Positions 23,480-39,100 are shown, counted from the stretch's first letter. The stretch: DNA of 64,000 nt from Chrysomallon squamiferum (GCA_012295275.1 CM022670.1:12072083-12136082); one strand, 5' to 3'. Notes: generated by a model from the sequence alone, not told the origin. Program-made: numbers and translations.

Positions 23480-23520
<41 letters not shown>

Positions 23521-23722
23521 CACCTGCAGGACAATGGGTAGAGGATCAGAAGTGGAGAATAAAAAATGTTAAACTGACAACAGTAACTTTACCTTGATTT
23601 GAAAATATGGTGGGGACAGAAATATTAATAACCCATCCTTTCAGAAGCCATATAATAAATATGCTTGCAACACTACCCTGGGATTTGTTTTCTTATGAGC
23701 CCTGCCTGGCAATCATCACAGA

Positions 23723-23900
23723 ATGAATGTGAAGCCTCATGAACGTAGAGAAAAACAGTTAGATACTGAGGAAACAACAGATTATTACAAGCAGCTACAG
23801 GAAATTCTACTTGAGCAGCTTCAACTGAGTTCACTAGAATTTTATACATGTCAAAATGTTGTTGACATGGTAGATAACAGACAAATATGGACTCAGACAT
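23723..23900 (+). CDS. Orphan exon candidate, unrecognised
   Basis: Acceptor-like cag precedes ATG 23723, and a strong donor (gtaagt) follows at 23901. The 59 codons between have a protein-like composition (RREKQLDTEETTDYYKQLQ, ILLEQLQL, LEFYTCQNVVDMVDN), including a short helical Glu/Leu/Gln-rich segment. No partner exon with matching phase was found. It does not join in frame to the CLIP4 first coding exon. It may be a fragment of another gene, a retained exon, or chance. Confidence 0.3.
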
Positions 23901-24289
23901 GTAAGTTTACATTATTGTTTGGTTTGATTTTTTTTTTTTGGTATGTATGTTTACGTTTATTTATTTATTATTTAAAAAAAGATACATTAATATTGATTTA
24001 ATTTTTATATCAGTATGTTTTTCTGTTATCTCTACTTTCTTATGCATATTTTTTCTAAACTCTAGTCCATTTATTGTTAAAATATTTCAATTTCAGATAT
24101 ATAATAAGAGTATTATTTTTTAAAATTAGTGTTATTAATTAATTTTAATTAAATATATTAACCATATTTGTATTTAAAAGCCTCTATCCTCTCAAAAGGA
24201 ATATACATTATATCTAGATAAAGGAAAATAAAAATAAAGAACGAATGAAAGGTTTCTTTAGAAAATTATTAATTATCATATTAAAAAAC

Positions 24290-24328
<39 letters not shown>

Positions 24329-27300
24329 TATATATAAAAAGAAACAATTTTACACCTCGCTTTACAAATCAAGTACTTACGCCTCATAATATGCCATAAT
24401 TTCTTTTTAACGTAATCATAATTTTAGTGTCTTAAACCAGTACTTTCCTTGTTGATTCAGGAATAAAAAATTACTATGATAACCTCATTGAAACGCTAAT
24501 TTTGTTGTATTTTAAATTATTTATTATTTTTAATTTTAGATTTTATATTATTTATATTTTATTGTTATATAAGGTCACTGCATTTCTTTTCCAAATCACG
24601 TCAAAATTATACTTTTGAAATTAATACATTATTTTTTTTAATTATTCGCTGAAACCAGCTCGCTCACTCACTCAGACCCATCAGGAAAAGCTATTCCTAA
24701 TAGACTGCTTGTCTGTTGTTGTATATTTCATATTTTACGCTACGTTTATTACAAATGCAGTGAGAATATCGTTTGCACACCAGTCTACCAATTTCGATCA
24801 CAGCACCAATTTCCGGAAACCAGGAAAACCTTGAACAAAAGAAAGTAAAAGTTCCTTTTTTTTTTCGTTGGGATTTCAGTAGACATGCTATTATTTTACT
24901 TTTTGTTGATGACCTACTGCTGACAGTAAAAGAGCATGAGGTAAATAATACTGAGAGTTAAACTGACAGGTTTGTAGCTTATCGCGCCTTAACGTTACAA
25001 ACGTATCCTTCATATTCACTGTATCAGTGTATCGGTGCTATCACTATCACTATCAGTCTCAGTCGGCGACTGTAACAAAATACTTAAATAGTAACATTTA
25101 AAGCACCATTATAAAAAATGAATGAATTATAATCAGATTGTTTGCAGGGATCTAGATTAAAAGGAATAATGCATTCAGAATATATATTTCGATTTAAGTC
25201 AATTTATCTAAATACAGAAATGATAATCTTTTAAAAGTGACAGGATATGGCCTGTCTGATATTACGTCACCAGTTGGAAAACAAAAATGGTGTCACGACC
25301 TAGGTCATGGTGATGTCATACATTTTATTTAATGAAAAGTATGTTAAAAAAATATTTTATTGCAACCTTATTATTATTATTATTATTATTATTTTTAAAT
25401 TCTGTAATTATTTCAGTGAAAATATAAATTTCAGAAACTTAATAATAAATGTTCTTAAAATTTATACATGTTAATTTTTAGCAAAGAAAGATACTGGATT
25501 ATGAATTATGGAATAAACCCCAAACAATCATATTAATTTATAGAGTTAAGAGCGAGTCTGTATTGGTGGTGTTGAATAATGTTTAATTTACAAGCAAACA
25601 TTTGAATATTATTTTTAATGTTTGATTTTCAGAATACAGTGCTTGATGTTTTGAAACAAATGAGGATTTGTCTATAACTTAACAAACATATATGAACATA
25701 AACACACATACATACACTTCTAAATTCAGTGAGCTGATATTTAATAATCTTGATTGTATTTTTGCCTTAACTAAAATGTAAAATACATATTACACATGCA
25801 AACATACTTTCTTCTTGTAATCTATTTTGTTTTACATTTTCATTTCATTTTCTCTTTATATACTCTGCTTAAGTTATTTAATTTGGAAGCTTTATTAGTA
25901 AATCAAATGAGATATTAAAAAAAAAAAAAAAAGATAAGAAGAAATAGTATGGATAATCTACAAGATGTATTTGTAAACCAAGTCTTAAAGACAGATATAG
26001 TTAATTTTTTAAGATTCATTAACTAATTATAATAAGGATAAGAAATAAATGTAACAACTATAAGAATGCAACTTTTATGAGTGCATGGTAATCAAAATAA
26101 AATAGTTTTTACTCACTTCTTAGTTGGCTACCTGCAAAATATAAGAGTAAATAGTCACACACACACACAACACACAGAAAAACACAGAAACAGCCTTAGG
26201 TACCAACCTATATTGAAAAAGACTTGGTGTTCTTTTTGTCCAAGTCCATTTACTGTTAATGACATACTGGTTAGATATAAGAAGATTGTCTAGTACATGC
26301 CACACTGGTTGTTGAGTTAATGAAAAGGTTTTCACCTGTTGCTATTGATTCGACATGGTGCCTTTGCAATGACACAATACAAAGCCACAATCTTTGATAA
26401 ATATAAAATGTGCTGCTACTTCATCAGGGAATATAAAGTTAAATAATTTTAACTGTATGACTGAAGAGGCCTTTTTGGGGTTGTGCAAGAATATATTTAA
26501 AATTTGAAGGTTATGGAACTTAATATATTTATTTAATCTTTGTTTTGTTTTATATATAAATGGGGTTTATTGAAGGAAGAAACATTTATGACACTCCATG
26601 GACTATTATTTTATATGCACAGCTTCCTAAGAAGTAGAAAATATACCATATACCACTTGTTTACTGGCTTGAACAGATAATGTTTTTAGGGTATACTATA
26701 AATTATAATCAGTGAGATACAACCAACTTAATGTCAGTGTCATAGATTTTATTGCATTTATTTAGAAACGATAACTTTTTATTATTTATTTATTTGTGCT
26801 TTTTAAAAATTTTTTTTTTTTATCAAAAACAGGAATAATTATAGGAATACATTAAACTGATTAATTTTTAATGTGAGATGTCTTCTGTGACATCAGTTAC
26901 TTAAATTTCAGTAATTTAATTATTTAAGTTGTTGTATCAATATATATTGATTGAATTTTGGAATTAAGTTTTATATTCAAAGTAAATAAACCTGATATAA
27001 CAAATTATGACATTTATTAGGCATTATTTCATTTTTCTTTTCTAAGTTTTAGCATAATAATTATAATACATATTTATCTTAAATTTTTTTTTTTTTTTTT
27101 TTTTTTTTAATGAAAAATGTATGTAACCCAAAAAGGGCCTTAAATTCAATAGGCATGTGTCATTGCTGATTGATTTTTTTAAAAATATACTTACTTCAAG
27201 CACTTAAAAACCGAAATGTAGTATGGTGATCACATGCAGGATACTAACTTTTTAAAACAGTTTTTAATAAATAATGTGTTTTGTAAACTGATGTGACATA

Positions 27301-30300
27301 CTTTTCACAATGAAGTTTACCAAACTAAGAAACCTTAGACATGGTTTGTAAGTATTTCATTTTTATTTTCAATAGAAGAAAACTGTCTTTTGTTAGTTGA
27401 TTATGTAGATAGGTTGTAAATAGTATCTGCATACATTACATGCAAGATCAGTACATGCATTCTTGTATTTTAAAGCAATAGGCTAACAATATATATTTTA
27501 TATTCAAACATATTTTAAATATTTTGCAGATGTGAGCAAAAAGTCAATAGTGTCATCTGTGTAAAATGTTTCATGTATTATATAAATTATGTAGATTAAA
27601 AATATTAGAATTTATTATTGTATATTGGTTCCTAATTCTGAATGTATTATTATTTTATGTATTTATGTTCAACAAAGCAGTATGTTGTATTTAATTCTAT
27701 AAATCATTATTTTTAATTAATAGATTATTGGTTTCTGGGTTGTGTTTAATTTCATTGATCATATGGTTTTTAACAGACTGTTTTTTGTACTGTGTATTTA
27801 ATTTCATAGAACTGATAGTTGGATATATTTATATTTTAATAAGAAGAAAACAGACAGAGCATAATTTTTTAGTTAATAAAAAGATGGATTAAATGTAGAA
27901 AAATTGTAAGGTACACACACACTGACATACAAGAATTATCCTTATTCAAATTCATGCAGACGTACACACACGTAAACATGATTTTTTACATCACATGCAT
28001 TATACATACAATTTAATGATCATTTAATTTTTATATAAAAAAAAAATTATATTATAATTATTTTTAGGTTTAATATAAAATGAAAACAGTTTTAAATCTT
28101 TAAAAAAATAAAATATAGAAATTTTTTGTTTTTGTCACAAATGTTAATAAAATTGAAAAAAAAAAAAAAAAAAAAAAAAACATGAGGTCATTTATTTTAA
28201 AATTACCAAGTGATCTATGTCTCTGTGGTAACTAATAAATAAAAAATAAATAGACTTCATTTTATTTTTTATTTCAAATATAACCATATATCTGTTTTTA
28301 CATAATTACAAATAAGTGTGTGAGTTGAGTAATTATTAACTTCAGAATAAATACGTTCTGTTTTTAAATTTGAATGCTGCCATTGCAGAATATACCACTT
28401 TTTACATATACATTATGATTTAATAAATATGACGGATGAATTACTTAATGATTGATAATTACTGTCAAGTATATGCATCATATTTCAGTTTAAAAATATT
28501 AGGTCAAGTATGTGAAATTTAAATATTTTTAAAATCATTTTGAATTTATGAATATTTTGTTTCCTGTCATTCTTGTTTATCACATTTAAAACAAATGTAA
28601 AAATTAATAAATTAACACCTCCAGCTGTCTAAAATGAGAGACATAAATAAATAAAAGAAATAAAAAAATTACAAAAAAAGACCAATAAATAAAATTTAAA
28701 AATGCATAAACAAATATATATATATATAAACGTTTTTAAAGATAATTGACTTCAGGTAGTTTTCAAATATTTTATGGATTTTGTATAATGTTTTAATAAT
28801 ATTCAGAGAGAGAAAATCATATCTGTTTTCAATTACAACAAAATATACATATTTATCTTAACATAGTGCCCATATAAGGGACAGCACTTGCTATAGCATT
28901 TTTAAGCAGGACTGAATCAATAACAAACAATCAAAATTAAATGATAATAATAAATAATGAAAAGTAAAATATTAATGTAAAAATTTAAAATATTACAAAT
29001 ATTTTACCTTCATGTGTGATATCTGGAAATATAACACATTTTCACATATTTATATACTGTTACCTTTTTGGCTTCATTTCATAATGATGTTTGTGTCATA
29101 TTTTATACCAGTGTCATATTTCATTAAAAAAATACTAATGTATTCTTTGTATATGTGTGTATATATATTTACATATAAATATACACACATATACACACAC
29201 ACATATATGTCTGTCTCTCTCTCTCTACATATTTAGTAATTTGACATGTTATAGTAGGCTGGTGATATTTCGTTAAAAAATAATAATCTATCCTTTGAAT
29301 TGTACATTATAGCATTAAGTTCAACAAGATTTAACATGCTGTAACAGGGAGATCATGTTTCAGAAAGAAATTTGATACATAAATATTAATTAAAATAGTG
29401 TACAAGTTTATTGTGATAAAGACAGTCGTGGACTGAGTGATACACAACTTCCAGTCTGGCAACTAATAATTCAAATAAACAAATCTTTATTATAAAGATA
29501 TAGTCCAAAAATACCTTTTTCTTGAAGATGTTTTAGGGTAGTTGAAATTCTTCAAAACCTCTGTAACTAGCTCTGTAAAACATTCACAGTGTTGGATATC
29601 AGGAATGGCTAATCCAGACTTCTAGGCAGCAGGGCCTAGACATATATTCTTGAACATTTAATGGACATAAACATGATTCAGATGATTGATTGACTGATTG
29701 ATTGACTGACTGATTGATTGAGAACTCTGGCTTTGTGTATGAGCTTGTTCTCAAATCATCAAACAAAGATTAACTAAAGCTTTTTAATTTATATTAATCC
29801 AGCTTCTGTTCCCCCCCGGTGTCCTTCCTCTCCCCCTACATTGTTAACTCCTCCACTGGTCACACACAAGAGGTGAGATTTGGAGCAGAACTGGTCTCTT
29901 TATTGTTTTTTTAAGCTTGTTGTACAACAGGGTGGCCTTTTCAGTTAATTACACCAGTTTGTTGAATGTTTTTTCTACATGAAGGCAAATGTCGACACCT
30001 GAGATAGACAGCCATGCTTTCAGGTGCTTGTCGTGCAAATTGGGTAGATATTTCCAGGTGTGACATGGAGAATGGAACTTTGTTGCATATGGATGAGTAC
30101 AGAGAAGCAGTGCTTCTTGGTCTGTGCTGGAGATGTAGGTATGTCAGTATGTGCGTCAGTCCATGTATAATTAACACATCAGAGGAGTAATTGAAGACTG
30201 TTTTGATGTGTCAGCTTGTTTGTTTATTTATTTATTGTGTTTATTTTTAATTTAATTTTTGTTTTATTTGATTTTTTTTTTTTTTTTTTAATTTTTTTTT

Positions 30301-32539
30301 TGTTGTCAGTTTTTAATTTTTGTTTGTTTAAAAAGCCATTATTCATCATAAATAATCTTACTAGTTTGTTTAGTCTTTTACATTATGCAACACTTTTTTT
30401 TTACATATTCAGTTATATACATTATTTACCCATTAAATTCATTTATTATTAAATGGAAACACCATTTAACCTTTATTACCATATTTTAGTTATCTTTAAT
30501 TATTGTTAAAATTAATGACTATCCATAATTTCTATTTTATAATAATTTAGTCAGTTTTATCACAATAACTACAGAGAAATTTATTTCTTTTTGTTTGTAA
30601 TGTTTTTTGTTTTTTATTATTATCTCTGTGGAATATAGTGAAAAAAATTGCAATATTACACCTATTTGCTTCACACTTATTGTAGGGTATGTGTATGTTT
30701 GAGTGCAAATTAATGTGTGTTTTTGTGGTGCAGACATGAGTATGTTTCTGCATAAGTTTATTTATTTATTTTATTGAGAGACAGTATTTGTTATGGTTCT
30801 CAGATAGGTCATGTTTTTGTGTGTGTGTTTATATATATTAACTGGAAAAATGTTAAAGCTACTGTTATTTATTAATTTGTTATTTTGTATGTAAATTTTT
30901 GATGCATATTGAATATATGTATATATAAATAAATGAAAGAAAGCAAGTAAGATAAAAAAAATAAATAAAAAAAGTAAAGATATGATTAAACAACATATTG
31001 TCTATACAGCCAATATGATAGCAGTTGACATGATTAATGCAATGCAGTCTAACACCGTCATTTACATTATTTATTTATTTAACAAGGTGCTTATAATTTA
31101 TAATTTATCAAGTTCTGTCACAGTTTAAATTACTAATACACTGTGTGAAGATAGGAATGAGCCAGGAACAAGTTTCACTGTCGTTTCCTGTTGTCGATTG
31201 GTACTGACGGTGTAATCCAGGATCCTATGTCAGGGCAGGGCGGACTTCAGATTGAGATGGGATGGGAAACAGGAGCACTTTTAGCTATGTGACCAAATTA
31301 TGTTGGTTGTAAATGATTACATTAAAGATAAAAACTTGTATTAAGGATCTAATAAACATCTCTGAGTCGATATTTTTACAGTTTTATAATTGATATAGGA
31401 ATACCTGAACTATTACAATTACAGCTACTACTACTATTGAATTTCTAAATTAAAATAATTTACAAATAATGCTACTACTGTTACTATTATAACTTCTGTT
31501 ATTACAAATATTATTATTGCATCTACTGATAAATATGATGTATTTTGGAGAAAGTTCTAATAAAAAATAAAATAAAAATAAGAACAAAAAGCAACATGCA
31601 GAGATAAAAAGAAAAAACCCAAGAAGAATGGCTATAACAGTGATAAATATAACCCATATCATCATCAGTTATTATACTTATTTGTAATAATGGCAGAATG
31701 ATAATGTAAAGAATAAATTAATACAAATCTTTTCAAAAAGTAAGTGTAAAGAAATCAATATAATGATTATGCTCCAGTCATTACTTGTGTATATGACTAT
31801 GTACTGAGATAAACTGCAACATGTTTGACATACATGTTTTAGGTTTTGAGAATATTTATCTGAGCACATCAGTGTTGAATTTTAAAAAACTTTTTGTCAT
31901 ATCAGCAGTTCTGATCAGGTAATGTGGTGTGTCATAATAATTACGTATGTTTTGAAATGTATTCAGTTTCCTGAATGAAAGAATGAATAGTGTTTTAATG
32001 ATATATATTGACACATTTTATCATCAAAAATTCTCAGGTGTCTGACATACATTTTTTATTTAATGATGGTACGTGAGATAAAACCAGCTGCTGCCATCCA
32101 GTATCTATTCTCATTGATTGCAAGTACGGCTTCTTTTATGATCATCCCATTAACAGGACAATGTATATCACAAGCTGTAATAAAAATTAAGGGGAATACA
32201 CTGGAATTACAAATATTCCTTTTAAGACATTAAGAAGGTTTGATCCTAGACACCTTGAATCAGTCCTTTGCCACTCCCATTGCCAGTATGTATTTTGAAT
32301 GATCAAATGATGTGTAAGGTAATACAGTTATAATTATAATGGCTTTGTGTGTTCTGTATACCTCAACACTGCTGTTTGTGCATATGGCTTGGATAGTAAT
32401 GGTAATTTAAATACAGTGATCAAGTTTACTATGTGATTTATTAAGTTGATTAAATTGTAGACTTGGCAGTATGACAATGGAATATTACATATCTTGTCAT
32501 TATGCTTAAACTATAAAAATGTTTATAATGTGTGCATTA

Positions 32540-33000
32540 AAACAGTAATTTGTATTTGACTGTTTTTGTCTGTGGTTAATTATAATTTCGTAAAACAATA
32601 ATTTATTTTTGGCTATTTACATATGGCTATTTTACATTTTGTAAAACTAATTTATTTTTGACTTCATGTGTGGTTAATTAAATTTTATAAGACTATCTGT
32701 GTTACAACTGATATTTATTTTTCAGGAGACATTTTTATATTTAATGAATTTTAAATTCAGTATATCCCCAGGGAAGAAGACTGTTTAAATGTATTTTAAT
32801 TTTGTAAAACTGTCTGTCTTACAACAGATTGTATAGATGACATTTAATTTTAATGGATTTTAAGTTATGTCCATAGGAAAAAAAGGTTTGTTCAGTATAT
32901 TGTAATGAATTCTATTTTACAACTGATTTGGTAGAACTTTCTCAGATGTTTTTAATTTTAATTAATTTTATATATCTCTAGGAAAAAGAAGTTTGTTTAA
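32540..33000. repeat. Degenerate tandem repeat upstream of the first CLIP4 coding exon
   Basis: Three to four diverged copies of a roughly 120-130 bp unit with shared pieces (ttttgtaaaactgtctgt, cttacaacagatt, catttaattttaatg, ataggaaaaa). No coding potential seen. Confidence 0.55.
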
Positions 33001-33110
33001 ATGTTTTTTTGATTACCCAGAATATTCATTAAGAATACACTGTTATTTGAATTTCATGAAAACTCTATAAAGAAAGAAATTTTAATTTTAATTTTAATTT
33101 TAATATTAGG

Positions 33111-36100
33111 ATGACGCTGGAGGAGGAGGACCAGTCAGAGAACACATCCCACCAAGTGGACACATCATTCACTGGAAAACCAATCATCCACCCATGTGTT
33201 GACCCGCCCTTGTGTGAGTCCTGCCAGCGACAAGAGCTATCTTTTTTCGATCCTAACTGCCCGGGGTGCAATGAGATTTTGCTCAATCCAAATACAAATG
33301 CCTCTGAAATCTTTGCCGTCCTTCGACAGTGGACCCCACAAACACAGCAAAACTTAGACCTTCTTGTTAATGAGGTATTTTTTAGTTGCTTGATCTACTT
33401 ACTAAATAAATATTTATTTTATTTGTTGTTTTGTTGATTTTGATTTGTTCTTTTCTCATTTTACTAATGACTAAAAATGTTAGACAAGTATAAATCTGAA
33501 ATAACATCTATTACAGATATTAAAACGTGGTGCAAACATCAACGACAGAGATGGACTCACTGACATGACATTATTACATTATGCCAGCAAAGCAGGGGCT
33601 GCTGGGATAGGTGATGCTGACTTAGCTGCCAGTGTTGCCAGTTCGCTCCTGTCCCAAGGAGCAGACGTGAACATCCGATGTCGGTGGACTCACATGACAG
33701 CACTCCACTACGCAGCCTATTTTGATGTTGTCCCTGTCATCAAAGTTTTACTTAAAGCTACCAAAGCTCTAGGTAAATGAACATTAAAAAAAAAATTCAC
33801 TTAAAGACATTTTAATTAGAAAACTTAAAGCAAACTGATAAGCAGTGGATTTTTACTTTAAAATGCTAAACTGATGAATAAAAAGTGTTAAAAAATTTCA
33901 TTTGAAAAAACAAAATGAAAGCTTTATGAAGTAACTTTTAGCATATTAGGTATCCTAACAGTATTTAAACAGACTTAGTAGTTGTTGACAGATAAAATCC
34001 TTAAATATTTTAAAGTTACTTTTATTTAACATTATAAAATAATTCCATTAACAATTATTTTCTGTTACTTTATATCCCTCTTTTCGTATGCAGTGTATAT
34101 AAAAATATATAATTTTTCTTCAGACATTGATTCAACGTGTTCTGAGTTTGACAATGGAACAGCTCTACACATAGCAGCGTCTAACCTTGCCCACGAAGCT
34201 GTCAAAGTTCTTCTACAAAATGGTGCTCATCCTTCTCTTAAAGACAGTCTGGATCGCACTCCTGCAGGTATACCAAGCATTATGTATTCTCACCTTTGAA
34301 ACTGGTCCAAATAAAAACCTATTTTAGCAGATTTATCATTATTTTTACAGATTTTGTATTAAAAACTAAAAAGAGAAATTATGTTTCTAATAAAATGTAA
34401 TGAAGTCTTAAAAGAGTTTGCTCTACATCCTGTTGTTTCCCTTTAAAATGGTGTTCATCCATTTGGAAGTGAAAAAGTTGTTTGAATTTGTTAGAGAAAT
34501 GTTGTAATGGCATATATTGTAATGTCATTAAAGTGGTTTGGGGGATTCAGACTTTTTAAAATGAGGATTGACACTAAAAAGAAAAGGTAGTTTTGAAAAT
34601 TTAGTTTCCTATGTAACTTTCCACAGGGCTTTTAACATATTAATATTCTATTTTTTTTTTTTCAGATTGTGTTCCGGATCCAAATAGTTTAGAACTTGGA
34701 AGTGACATGCAGAAACAAGTTTCTAAAATAAAGAAAACTCTTCAAGATGCAATTCCTCCTAGTCCAAAACAGCCACCGCCCAATTATGATTTAGTTCAAA
34801 GCAAAGTAACACTGCAGGCTCTGGGACTTAGCCTTGGAGATAAAATTGTTGTTGGAGGTTTGAAGGTAAATACTGTTTTTATTATTCTGTTATGTACACA
34901 TACCATGAAGTTTGATAGATAAATGATTTTTGTTTATGAATGGTATAACTATCTATTTGGATGGTAAAAATTTGTTATGAATGTTTTAATAATGTCATTT
35001 AACTTAGGTTTTAGGTTGTATTTAATTTGATATGTTAAAAGACTAGCAGAGTTGTGGAAGTTGTAATATTTTAAGGTTATATTTTATTCTAATTCTTAAT
35101 ATTCTTGTTAATATGTTGTATTTAAAATACCATGAGTTATGTGATCGTTCTCAGTTTGATATATTATATTATAGTTGTTCATTCTACCAGTAGTAGTACA
35201 ATGACTGTTATTACTATAATTTTAACAGACAGGGACACTGCAGTATTGTGGACCTACAGAGTTTGCTGGTGGTATCTGGGCTGGAATAGAGTTAGATGAA
35301 CCAGTAGGAAAGAACGATGGAAGTATTGGTGGTATCTCATATTTCAAGTGTCCTCCAAACTATGGTTTGTTTTTGTTCATGCATTATTATTTGCTTTTTT
35401 TATTTATTATTCCTCTTATTATTAGTATTAGTATTATTTATTACTGTTATTTATTGTATTATTATTATTATTCTTGCTATTTTCATTAACTGTTTTTGTT
35501 ATTTTTATTATTGTATTATCATTATTAGTTACTGTTAATATTAGCTCAGTTATTGTTGTGTGTGCTATGCCACAATATAATAATAATAATCATTATTATT
35601 TCTTTTTTAACGTTATTGTTGTTATTATTATTATTATTAGAATTATTATTGTAAGTCATTGTTAACATTGCTCAGTGATTGTTATGTGTTATATGACCTG
35701 AGATAGTTTTATTGTCTGCATTCTTTTGGCTAATTTTTTCTGTTTCATCCAATGTCCCAAAACTTTGTATTTGGTTTCCTAGTATTAGACAAGGGTTATC
35801 TCATACAAGTCAACATAGAATGTAAAATTATTTATTTGTCTAGCCGACTTAAAATAATTTTGAGATTAAAATGTTTTGATGGGATGTGAAGTAAATAAAT
35901 ACTCATTTTGATTCTAGGTATTTTTGCACCTGTTAGTAAAATTAGCAAACTGGGAATGATGACAACTAGAATATCACCTGCATCACCTGTCAGGCCAGTG
36001 GTCAAGAATATTGATGTGTCCCACGTCACAGCCAAAGTTGATACAGGTCAGTTTGAAATACATTATTTCTGTTTGCTTTGCTGGATTTCTTCGTGGGTTT

Positions 36101-39100
36101 TTTTGGTTTATAGAGATGAGAAACCATTTCTTTTATATTCAATGAATGTATTGTTTTTTCATTGAAATAAGAGTAAATGAATATATTTATTTATAAATAT
36201 ATTATCAATCTAAATTCTATTTTTGAAAGTGTTTTTCAGTTCATAAGCTCAGTACACTATAGAGATGATGTTAGCTTGATGAGATAATTTTTAATTTGTT
36301 TGCATAAATTATTTATTTTTTAAGATTTATTATGAGAGCTTTTGTTTAGATAATAAATAATTTTTTTATCATTCAGATCTCTAGAAATGAAAATATATTG
36401 CATAAAAAGTTTATTTCATTTCATATTCATTATAAGTATAAAGTAAACCTTTTTTTCCTATTCTTTCTAACTAATTTTTTTTTTTTGTTACATCATAATA
36501 TTATTTTATTATCATTCTTTTATTCCCTGGATTTTTCCTGAAAAGATTTAGAATTTATTCATACTGTTTTTTATATTTTTACTTGTATTCCTTCCCTATA
36601 ATGGTTTCACAATTTGTTTTTACATTTCTAATTTCTGCTGGTGTTAACAGCAAGGACTTTGGATCTGTTAATCTTGTTTTAATGTTTATCTTTTATGTGA
36701 GGTGACTGTAATTCCATTGTTTTGTTTCAGCCGATTCAGAGGAAGAAGGTAAAAACTCTTCAAGTTAAAAAACTTTACAAATCTGCACAAAACACTTGTG
36801 ACCTGTCTTACTGTTTGGTTATCAGTTTCATGTTTAACTTAAAACACCACATACTAAGTTTTTTAATTTATCTGTTATCTAGTCGTACACACTTTAGCCT
36901 TCATCTGCAGCAGGTTTATTTGCATTGCACATTATTTTAAATACAAATCTGATGCAGATTAAAAGCTTTGGTATAAATGCTTTAAATGTATTATCGAATA
37001 TGTTGTGTGACTGTGATTACATGTATGTTGTATGTGTTTATTTTGTATATGTTATGTGTTTGTGTATTTGTGGTATATGTCATATGCATTTGCATATTAT
37101 GTATATGTTTATCTAGGTATGTATATCTGTATGTATGGAAGCATCTATTAATACATATACATTATTTCAAAGTATTCGAAATAACATGTTTAACAATCAA
37201 ATTACATTAAGTGAATATTTGCTTATTTAAGGCCACATATTGATTTCAATAATTTTATGAAACTCCAGCAGTTGAATAAACTATTATTAATAAACACATT
37301 ATAGTGTAATGATATGATAATGAAAGTGAAAACAGTAAGATAGTCACAAGTGTTTGTTATTAGAAATCCAGGCTTGTTGAATTTCTGTCCATGTTCCAAT
37401 TGACACCACATTTAGAACTTGAGATAAGATGACAAATCATTTTCTTACTAACATAAATCATTAGCTGCTAAATATTAATTGAGATTTAGATTTAATTAGT
37501 ATAAATGTAGGGCATAATATGTAGAATTAGTTTTAGACATTTACAAGTTTTATTAAAAATCATTGTTATCAGATTGCAAAATAGAGGAGGCAAACATTTG
37601 ACCATCATGAAGATATTTCAGAATTAAATGAAGGTTATTTTAAGGAACAACAAAACAAAACAAAAATTAAAAAAATATAGAAAAGATTCTAATGACAAAT
37701 AATGAATAATGTAGATAGAAAAGAATAAAATAACTTCATCATAATTAAATATTACCAGATATAAAAATTATTTATGAATATAAATACATTGTGTATGTAC
37801 TGATATCTCTAGGATTGGTATGTGTGTTTTTGGATTAGTAATTAATCAGGATTTTATTTGCATTTTGTATCATCAATTTACTTTTGGGTGTGAATTTGCA
37901 TGAGTCGACAGGTTAAGTCAACAAAACACTTTTAATGTTAATTTTGTTTAATGCACGCTGGATGTCATTCAGATGAATTTTATGGTTTATTTTTGCTTGG
38001 CACCATTTTTTGTTCATTTTGTTTGTTTTTTTAAAAGCCATACCTTTTGTTAATGTATATTAAAAATGTTGATCTCACCTTTGTCAGTTAAAACAAACCC
38101 GGCAACAACAGACTATAATGCGTTTGTGTGTTTTTTAATGGCACAACATTGCTTTTAGGTAGGTCAGTTTACATTTGTCTGTCTGCACATCATTCATCCC
38201 TCCTCCTCCCCCACCATGTTTGAAAAATCTGTAGTTTAAAAATAGTACAGGTTATCTCCGACAGCAACCAGTTTTAAAAACTATTCTAGACTAAATTGAC
38301 TTACATCTGCTGTAATATAATACCTTTGTTACAGATGTAGTTGTTACATAACACACACATGCACACATGCATAATATATTTTTATTTTTTAATAAGATTT
38401 AGAAGAATTTGTATTTATTTTAAAAATCAGAAACCATTCAGAATTAAAATGTTGTCATCTCACCTGACTGGTGACTTAAAATGGTTTAAATTTTAAATAT
38501 CTAAATGTATAGTTCACATTTACAGTGTCAGACTTGAAAATAAAAATTGATTAACACATTATACCTTTTAAGAGAGGTCTTTATATTTTATTACTAGTGT
38601 CATCATCATCATCATCATCATCATTGTCACAGTTATTGTTGTCAAATATTATTATTTTATTGTTAAAATATTAACCAATAAAACCAGTTTGTGGTGTCAT
38701 TTGGAATTTGGTTTCAGAAAAATCAAGAAGATTAGATTATAACTAATATGGCTTTTATATGTATTTCAGATTATCTGTAATCATCAAAACCAGTGCTTCT
38801 AACATTAATCCTTTTTAATTCTTTTACAGGATGAAGAAATTATAGTTTTAATTTACATAGTAATAATAAAAAAAAGTGATAAAAATTTTAAAAATGTTAA
38901 AAATTTTAAAAAATGAGATTTTTATGAATTGTACAGCCTTTTTTTTGTAGAACATTTTATGACAAGCAAATTTTATTTGTTCATATTTTGCAAATTTTAG
39001 TTGTCGTTGATAATTGTATTTTATATACATTTTAATTGAATATATTCTGCTGCAGTGAAATTAGTCATAAATTTCATACTTTATTTCATTAGATTTATAT

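Larger units (their letters stand above)
20511..33109. other. Long AT-rich region between PPP1R8 and CLIP4 coding exons
   Basis: Holds the PPP1R8 3' untranslated region and, because the first CLIP4 coding exon is preceded by an acceptor, probably a CLIP4 5' untranslated exon and intron. Visible content: (GT)n at about 21999-22021, (TA)n at 23484-23516, poly-A at 24291-24323 and 28157-28180, poly-T at 27088-27108, and a GATT/GACT run near 29683-29720. There is a slightly GC-richer patch at 29800-30180 without a supportable gene. One orphan exon candidate is listed separately. Confidence 0.6.

Noticed and set aside
24773-24961. FVDDLLLTVKEHEV-like stretch resembling a Ty1/copia reverse transcriptase YVDDLL motif
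   Set aside because: Only a few residues match, with no flanking RT, integrase or LTR signals. Chance similarity or an unrecognisable relic.
29800-30180. GC-richer patch with an open minus-strand frame (78 codons)
   Set aside because: No recognisable domain, no partner exons and no convincing splice sites. May be an old repeat.
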